Assembly: GCA_018340375.1 (NCBI GenBank)
Contig: JAFFJZ010000003.1
Span: 29,326,001-29,390,000 of the forward strand
Source of the DNA: Gonatopus flavifemur
Lineage: Eukaryota > Arthropoda > Insecta > Hymenoptera > Dryinidae
Reading direction: 5' to 3'
DNA length: 64,000 nt
A program made the position numbers and the translations under genes. This document shows positions 57,783 through 64,000 of this stretch, one piece after another. Numbering within the stretch: the first letter of the stretch is position 1; each line of letters starts with the position of its first letter. The notes beneath the pieces are model-generated. The model made no database searches. It saw only the letters and a program-made list of their open reading frames with translations, and had not been told where the DNA came from.

Positions 57783-58730
57783 CCCAGATAGCACAAGCAG
57801 TTCAGAAAGAATCCATAATGAATTCTTTTTATATCACAATGAATGTCTTATGAATGCCTAAACTCATCCAAATTAATTCAAAAAGAGTTCTTAAACTCGT
57901 CCCGTCAAGACAGTTCAGAATGATGTGCCGAGGGACATCTTTTTTCCATCCAAAAGAGTTCATTAAGAATTCAAAAATGAATTTAAAAAGAGTATAAAAT
58001 GACATAAATTGGGAGTCCCAAAAGGTTCATAAAAACCTCCAGAGTAACTAATAAACAATGCAAAATGACACAATTCAACCGTTTGAAAAAAAATACCGTC
58101 AACAGCTTTTTTTGAGATTTTCAAATATCATATCCCTGTAAAAGAAATATTGAATAACTCATATAACTAGGTCTATATAGAAACTTCGGAATATAAATGG
58201 TTTGGAACCTTGGTTGAATAAAAAGATTGCATATGGCTATTCTTTTCAACCAAGTTTTCGAACCATTCACAATGCGAAGTTTTTACATAGACCCATATAA
58301 CATACGTATATAATATCACAGTATACTATAATATTATAATATTACAGTGATATCGCACATGAGTTCAAATTAAAAAAAAGATGGAAAAATTTTTTCAATG
58401 TTGAAATTATCGCGTCCTGTAATGACATCTAAATGACCTCATAAAGAGTTCATCGATTGAGTTCATTAAGAATTCTTTAGGTCTAATAAAAGAATTCCTC
58501 CAGTAATGCGTTCTGAACTGACATAACGGAAATGCATTTGTTATCCTTAATAGATTCAAATTTAGTACTTTATGAAGTCCTATATGAGTTCTTAGAAAAT
58601 TCATAAAGAATACTTCGGGGATCGAATGCATTCTTTAAGATTCCATTATGAATTCATAAAATTGTCTTCTTAATGAATTCATTTAAGTGAATTCATTCTC
58701 ACGAGTCAGGGGACTTCTGTACTATCTGGG
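57783..58730. mobile_element. 948-bp CCCAGATAGCACAAG element
   Basis: CCCAGATAGCACAAG at the left mirrors a right end reading CTTCTGTACTATCTGGG. GT flanks both sides (57781-57782 and 58731-58732). The arms are rich in AATTCATT and GAGTTCATT words. It contains an inner hairpin at about 58165-58305 (ATAGAAACTTC and GGTTTGGAACCTTGGTTGAA blocks mirrored), probably another insertion. It is the longest member of its group and has no ORF of interest. Confidence 0.8.
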
Positions 58731-58732
58731 GT

Positions 58733-60225
58733 AAATGTAATATCTGTGACATACATGATGATCGAGGACTGTTTGGAAACTGTTTCGAGATTGGTGAAAC
58801 CAGACTGGAGATCTGTTCTGAACACGACACCAGCATATCTCAAGATATTTGGAGTGTCAGCCCTAGTGAAAATGCGAGCGTAAGAAGGGTATGAAGCGAC
58901 ACGGAAGAGTACACCAAACAGTATCTAAGTGCAAAAGAAGCGAAAATTGAAACATTTCACGCTTCATTTGTTCCAATATTCTAAGACTAGGCCATTCCGA
59001 GACTTTTTCGGGGGTATTCAGTGCCTGTGCGAACATGATTCTGGAAAAATCATATCCAAGCGGCATTAGTGTTATAAGGTGATACCAGTGACCCTTACAT
59101 GGAGAAAAGAGATCTTCGAAAAATAGTAAAGTTCGCTGTCATACGTAGCGCAGTCGCCCCCGATATCTGGAATAGTAAATTATGTCACGTCGCATTTTGA
59201 TTTGTAGGCACCTAAAATTTAAATCCAGGGATGAAAATCACAGAACTTGCTAATCCTCATAGTGATTCACAAAAATACTACGTGGCATTACACTTTTCAA
59301 TCCTTCGCATTACATAATCAGTAAATTATGTAGCTCATTCTGCTGAGAATATATTAAAAACATTTATTGCGATGTCAAATAGTGAACTCTGCTATTTTCC
59401 AAAGAGGCACTTTTCTGCGTGATTGAAGATGCAACCAGCCCCATTGGTTAGAAAAGGGCACGACTAAAAATCAAAATACCGCTCTGTTCAGACCTTCTTC
59501 AATCAACGAAGATTCCTAAAAGCACACTCACCGATGCCCACGTCGCATCTCCGTGGAAGCGAGGTGGATACAAGGTAGATGAATGGAAGAGCGACGGAGA
59601 AATGTCCAGGGATCGGTGGTTATGATGTACGGAATGGTCTGTACAAAGCGATATTTCCCTACAATTTTTTTTCTCTTCGTTCAATTTTTCAGGAAAGGTT
59701 TGACCCGGGTTACGTCACCAGAGGCCGCTGGCATCCCCTGGTGAAAGGGAAACGTGTATTAGGAAGTGTCAGAAACGTGGTTGGAAAGTATTTGGAACGT
59801 GGATTTAAACGTATACCAAGCGTTCAGTGGGATATCAAGAGTAGTTCGAACGTATATTTGAAGTGTGCGAAGTGTATGGGAAGGAATACCAGTTCCATAG
59901 AAACCGAGCTTTACACACGGAAGCGTAATTGAAGAGTGGGTAGGAAGCATGTAAAAAGTATGAGAAAAGTCATCTGAAACATTCTTACGCTTCCGTTTCA
60001 GCAGGGTCCCCTTATAAAGATATTATTATCACGGTGTTGTGGTAGTATTTTGACTCTGATACTCCAAATTGAAACAGTTGCTTCTAGAGATCACTAGGAA
60101 ATGAGTAGTGATTATTAAATCATGTCCATTCGGACAATAGACCCCTACGTACTAATACAAAATTTCGTCTTTGTCGAAGGATTTACGCGGATTTGGTTCA
60201 ACTCTACTGTATATGTCGATGGTCA
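58733..60225. other. Intergenic DNA
   Basis: A degenerate CATGGAGAAAAGAG...TTTTCTGCGTG pair at about 59099-59421 may be an old CACGG-type element. A 117-codon frame at 59579-59932 (with CAKCMGRN) lacks any recognised family. It shares repeated GGAA(C/G)GT words with its surroundings and is not called a gene. Confidence 0.4.
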
Positions 60226-60410
60226 TAGTGTTTCGGTCTCGTCTCGTCTCGCCGAGATTGACCCGGTCTCGAGGCGAGATTCTCTTTGCCAGTACTGGCA
60301 ATCCAACTGGCCCCATGATGGTCGCTCTAGATTTGCCAGTACTGGCACCTCCGGCATTAGTAATGAGCCAGTAGCGGCCCGTGTTTCCATTTCCACATGA
60401 GTGAACAATG
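60226..60410. repeat. GC-richer block with duplicated TGCCAGTACTGGCA palindrome
   Basis: The 14-bp perfect palindrome TGCCAGTACTGGCA occurs at 60287-60300 and again at 60334-60347. A run of GTCTCGTCTCGTCTCGCCGA lies just upstream and its near complement GGTCTCGAGGCGAGA follows. Composition differs sharply from the AT-rich surroundings. No gene or element class is recognised. Confidence 0.5.
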
Positions 60411-62130
60411 ACTGATTTCGGGGATGTTCTCAAATGATTTTCGATCATTTCAATCCTCATCAAGTACAGCTGTACAGTGCAGATAGTTACAAATTCAATC
60501 ATTCTGGAAATTCATTTGAAACAGTGGATTTTTACTTATTTCCATGAACTTTGGGAACTTCGTGCGAATGGAAGACAACTTTTCCGCGGTACAACGGCCC
60601 TCTCTATCGAACATGAATCAAATGGGTTGGAGCAAATATCTGAACATTGGAAAATATTTGAAATCTTATCACGAAGGTTCTGGAAAATTTTCACTCCTTT
60701 CCTGAAAATCCTGAGATTTTAGGTAAGGAATTCACTACCCACCCTGACAAGTATAACTTTCTGTAAAATCGAAATTCGTTTTGATATTCTTGAAGGAAAT
60801 TTTATATTTATTGATTTATTTACAATTCTCAAAACATAACAAGTAACGATACTACTGATGTAACTGTAAACTGTGGTTTTAAAGAAAAAATGTCATTTAC
60901 AATGTTGCTTTCTTGTTTCTATAGGGACTGAATACAACTAGGAAATGATTTATCATATTGTACAAGTATATATAGATGCTAATAATAATTTAATCCTTTT
61001 CTTTCACTTTCGGTAATGAATATTACAAATGTACCGTTATTGATAATGGTTCAGAAAATTGTCGAAAACAGTTTTTAAGACTCAAGAAAATTGTAAAAAC
61101 AATAATTTGTTTGCAATAATACTTTTAGGGAATTTTCAGGGATTCTATCGTGCATGTATAATTATTACAATAGTACATCAATGTAAACTCAAATTGGAAC
61201 TCAGATTCCTCGAATCAAATGGATTTTTGGTACATATAATTGAATCTTCTATCAATATCTCAGTCAAAAATTCATGAATTTGCGAAATAACATCATTATT
61301 CTTCTTTGTAATGACACAATGAACATATTTTGTAGGTTGATTTGAAAATTAATCTAATGATAATGTTTCACATATATCATCGCATATATTGTGATCAATC
61401 GTTTGATTCAGTAATGCGAAATAATGCCTGATTCGAAGTGAATCATTAATTTCGAAAATCTGGCAAAGAATTCAAGTATCCGTTTCATTAAAGGTCCCCA
61501 AACAACAAAGAGATCTTTAAAGACTCTTCGAAGAACTTTAAGAGTTCTCGAATGATTTTTTCTGATAAACTCTATTTATCGTCTAGTTAATTCCCATCCA
61601 GATTTCTTCATAATTGATTATTCGAAATATGAACATTTCAACCAGATATGTTTATAAAATTTATAAATACAGTCAATTGTAGAGTTATGAAATGATTCTC
61701 TTCAGGAACTTACTCTAACTTTTCTTCTGTTTTTTCTTCTATGGTTGAACTCTTCTGTTGAGGTTCTCTTGAGTTAAAACTATCCAGACTGGTTTCTCCG
61801 TTTGCGTTTGGGTTAACAAATTATCGCGAATTTTCACTAATCCTCATCGAATCGAATCTTATCCAGTTACTTTGATTGAAATCACCAGTTATAAATGACA
61901 CAGACAAACGAAGAAACACATCCAATGAATGCTACTTGAGAAAACTTGAAGATAGCATAGAAGAGGTATGTTCTGTCACACAGAATTCCAAAATTCTTCA
62001 ATTATCCATTTTATATACGAATAAATGTGCTGTACAGATTATATTAAAAATCATGACTAGGACACGCGATGTGTTACTTTATTGCCTTCTTTTGTATTTG
62101 TTCTTAACTTGATATTCGTTGAAAGAAGGA
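60411..62130. other. Intergenic AT-rich DNA
   Basis: No supported gene. A short minus-strand frame ending at about 61720 (NSREPQQKSSTIEEKTEEKLE) and a plus-strand stretch near 61876-61960 ending in GAAGAG|gtatgt look exon-like, but lack a start or acceptor in frame. Confidence 0.35.
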
Positions 62131-62136
62131 TAAGCT

Positions 62137-62142
62137 TTTATT
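62137..62142 (-). terminator. Poly(A) signal downstream of the minus-strand terminal exon
   Basis: AATAAA on the minus strand lies 29 bases past the stop codon at 62172. Confidence 0.4.
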
Positions 62143-62171
62143 GAGCGCATTATTTTCTTCTTGGATGATGA

Positions 62172-62320
62172 TTAATCTAACGATAATATCGACTCAATAG
62201 AATTTCTATTTCTACTCGGCAGTTTCGGACCACCAAGATAACTCAAAGGATTGCCAAACGTTCGTCGATCTGGTGCTAAATAAATCGGCGACATGTTGTG
62301 AATAATCGTCTTCGGAGGAT
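62172..62320 (-). CDS. Probable terminal exon of an unrecognised minus-strand gene
   Basis: A splice acceptor (ttctttgtag) at 62321-62322 is followed by a phase-1 exon. It encodes PPKTIIHNMSPIYLAPDRRTF, then GNPLSYLGGPKLPSRNRNSIE and SILSLD, then a stop, with AATAAA 29 bases further on. The residue composition (Pro, Arg, Ser, Gly) looks like a cytoplasmic C-terminal tail and is unlike the AT-driven chance frames nearby. Earlier exons should lie at higher coordinates, possibly beyond the window. An alternative frame is also open across the same DNA, so the call is tentative. No family is recognised. Confidence 0.4.
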
Positions 62321-62824
62321 CTACAAAGAAGAATTTGAGGTGAATCAAGATCAACAATGAATTCAGGTAAAAGCATTCGATAATTCATTGAACTGAAACT
62401 AGATAGTGTCATTTGATATTATTTCATGAGAATTCATTTGGTTGTAGGTGAGATGGTTGAAATATAAATACTAACCGGATTTCCAGTGGTTTTTTAATTG
62501 CGGTTGAAGCACCGTTGTTTCATCCCGAGACGATGCCTGAATGTAAAACGGAGATACAATTTTATATTCGATTGGTCCTTCGAGAAACAATATTATTTCA
62601 TCAAAAAATATGATAGTGCCATGTTATGTTATTTAAGTTGCACTGTTATACATACCACCAACGCATATAAGCAAAATCAGCGAGTGAATGTCAGTTAGTA
62701 AAAGAAAAAAAACACTTTGGTTGAAGGATTTTCTGTCGACTATGATGTTCAGTCATATGGCTAGGTTTGATTAGAATTTGTTCATGAAGTATTTTAGTTC
62801 AAAAATCCACGCCCTCTTGAAAAT

Positions 62825-62930
62825 CCCGCATAGCACAAATGTCTCAGTAATATCTCCAGAATATTCTGGAGACATTATAATATTGTCAGAATATTCTGGA
62901 AATATTACTGAGACATTTGTGCTATATGGG
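62825..62930. mobile_element. 106-bp CCCGCATAGCACAAATG hairpin MITE
   Basis: The arms are almost perfect. CCCGCATAGCACAAATGTCT mirrors AGACATTTGTGCTATATGGG, continuing through AGTAATAT(C/T)TCCAGAATATTCT. AT flanks both sides (62823-62824 and 62931-62932). Confidence 0.88.
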
Positions 62931-62953
62931 ATATTAGAGAGATTCGGAAGAAG

Positions 62954-63381
62954 CCCAAGCAGCAATGGAAGTTCAACGTATATACGAAATAGAAACGTTC
63001 ATACAATGTACGAATAAGATTCAAAGAGCATACAATGAACGTTCATAGAATATTCGAATGAGACTATTTTACATATACTTAGTATGTGCATAGTATATTC
63101 GAAATGTACGATATCCATTCAATCGATGTTCGTTTGACGTACGATCGTATATTCCCAAGTAACACAAGAAGTTCTGAGAATGTGCTCGAACATTCTAAGA
63201 ATGGTCCAGCACCTTCTTAGACTGTTCGAGCACATTCTTAGAACTTCTTGTGTTACTTGGGTTCGACTACGTATATTCGATGAATGTACATAGCACCTAT
63301 AAAACGGTCTCATTAGAATGTGCATGGAATATACTTCGAATATTCGTAGAATATACATAGTATATCCCGATGCTACTTGGG
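62954..63381. mobile_element. CCCAAGCAGCAATGGAAG foldback MITE with nested insertion
   Basis: CCCAAGCAGCAATGG mirrors a right end reading GATGCTACTTGGG. AG flanks both sides (62952-62953 and 63382-63383). The interior (GTATATACGAAATAGAAACG, GTTCATAGAATATTCGAATG) is closely related to that of 36458-36943. It is interrupted by 63154-63261. Confidence 0.85.
63154..63261. mobile_element. 108-bp CCCAAGTAACACAAGAAG hairpin MITE nested in the preceding element
   Basis: CCCAAGTAACACAAGAAGTT mirrors AACTTCTTGTGTTACTTGGG perfectly, followed by CT(G/A)AGAATGTGCTCGAACA arms. TT flanks both sides (63152-63153 and 63262-63263). The related element at 36458 reads TATATTCGAT without a break at the equivalent place, so the empty site is visible. 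Confidence 0.92.
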
Positions 63382-63447
63382 AGGTTGGGTAAAAGCCATG
63401 ACGAAGTGGAAAGAAAGTCATGTTTTTTGTCGTGGTTTCTACTCTTT

Positions 63448-63930
63448 CTGATATTTTCAATACCCTGCCGAATTTTCCCAATAAAGAACGATACAAAACG
63501 ATACATTTTTTCCGGAGTTTGCAATGAGGTTTCTGAATACAAAATTTACAATATTATATCGTTATTAAACGATGGAACTCTATCGTTCTTGATCGTATTC
63601 TATGAAATTAAACAGAATATATGGGATTTTATCGGGGAATTCGTGTAGAAAAAGTACCAGTTATTTGAATAAAAAATAGTCACATGTTCTAGAATAACAC
63701 ATTACTGTGGTACTTTTTCTATAGGAATTTCACGATAACATGACATAAATTTTATGATGAATTCTATAGAATACGATGAGAAACGATAAAATTCTATCGT
63801 TGAATAATGATATAACATTGTAAATTCCGTATTCGGAAACCTCATTGACAACTATAGAAAAAATGTATCGTCCTGTATGGTTCTCCATTCGGAAGATTTA
63901 GCAGGGTCAGGCCTAAAAAAAATAGAAAAG
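63448..63930. repeat. Foldback element with ACGATACA(TT)/AATGTATCGT arms
   Basis: GAACGATACAAAACGATACA near 63486, then GAGGTTTCTGAATAC and TTTACAATATTATATC blocks, are mirrored at 63800-63890. A central TACTTTTTCTA/TAGAAAAAGTA pair (63645-63722) forms the inner stem. Outer ends and target duplication are not clear. Open frames here follow the palindrome. Confidence 0.6.
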
Positions 63931-64000
63931 TAAGATTCTTGATAGTATTGCTGTAGACCTGAAACCGTCGAACCATGCCTTCAATATTGCTCCAAGTACA

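Noticed and set aside
59579..59932. 117-codon frame with a CAKC motif
   Set aside because: Built largely from internally repeated GGAACGT-like words; no family match.
61720..61818. Exon-like minus-strand C terminus (SREPQQKSSTIEEKTEEKLE)
   Set aside because: A stop lies directly upstream in frame, no ATG is present, and no convincing acceptor or poly(A) signal.
63370..63648. 92-codon frame near the right end
   Set aside because: It follows one arm of a foldback element and has no protein-like features.

Overview
This window is AT-rich animal chromosomal DNA, most likely from an insect. Spliceosomal GT-AG introns are seen directly, and the conserved proteins are insect-like. The density of mariner remnants and very small foldback transposons suggests a hymenopteran, possibly a parasitoid wasp; that placement is inference. 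No bacterial operon, CRISPR array, rRNA gene or convincing tRNA gene was found.

Three host genes can be read with confidence. (1) A plus-strand ELOVL6/Baldspot-type fatty-acid elongase has coding exons at 8084-8409 and 15575-16151, separated by a 7.2 kb intron full of transposons. It is followed by a long repeat-poor stretch that is probably its 3' UTR. (2) A minus-strand exon of a TMEM242 homologue lies at 41761-42209. It carries an unusual polyglycine insert and a close poly(A) signal. (3) A complete plus-strand seven-exon peptide O-xylosyltransferase (oxt) lies at 51563-54748 and encodes about 919 residues. It has a type II membrane anchor, a WSC domain, a GT14 catalytic domain and a C-terminal domain. 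A weaker call is a minus-strand terminal exon of an unrecognised gene at 62172-62320. The genes are unrelated in function: lipid elongation in the ER, a mitochondrial-type membrane assembly factor, and proteoglycan initiation in the Golgi. They do not form a pathway.

Most of the rest is mobile DNA. There are five mariner-family (DD34D) remnants of at least three lineages: 2816-4005, 10827-12057, 23594-24425 together with the same-lineage 32347-33310, 27166-27870, and 39112-40202. There is also a non-LTR retrotransposon remnant (22424-22870), a 371-bp hAT element with a perfect 8-bp target duplication (14901-15271), TTAA-flanked piggyBac-type elements, and many foldback MITEs.

The main observation is that foldback elements with CCC...GGG or CACGG...CCGTG ends, and otherwise unrelated interiors, are almost all flanked by an arbitrary 2-bp direct repeat (CT, TT, AT, CA, GT, TA, AG, TG). 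In two cases an empty site can be read inside the same window, and in a third the interrupted transposase reading frame identifies the site. This indicates one, or a few related, 2-bp-TSD transposase systems mobilising a large set of divergent hairpin elements. No autonomous partner is present here.
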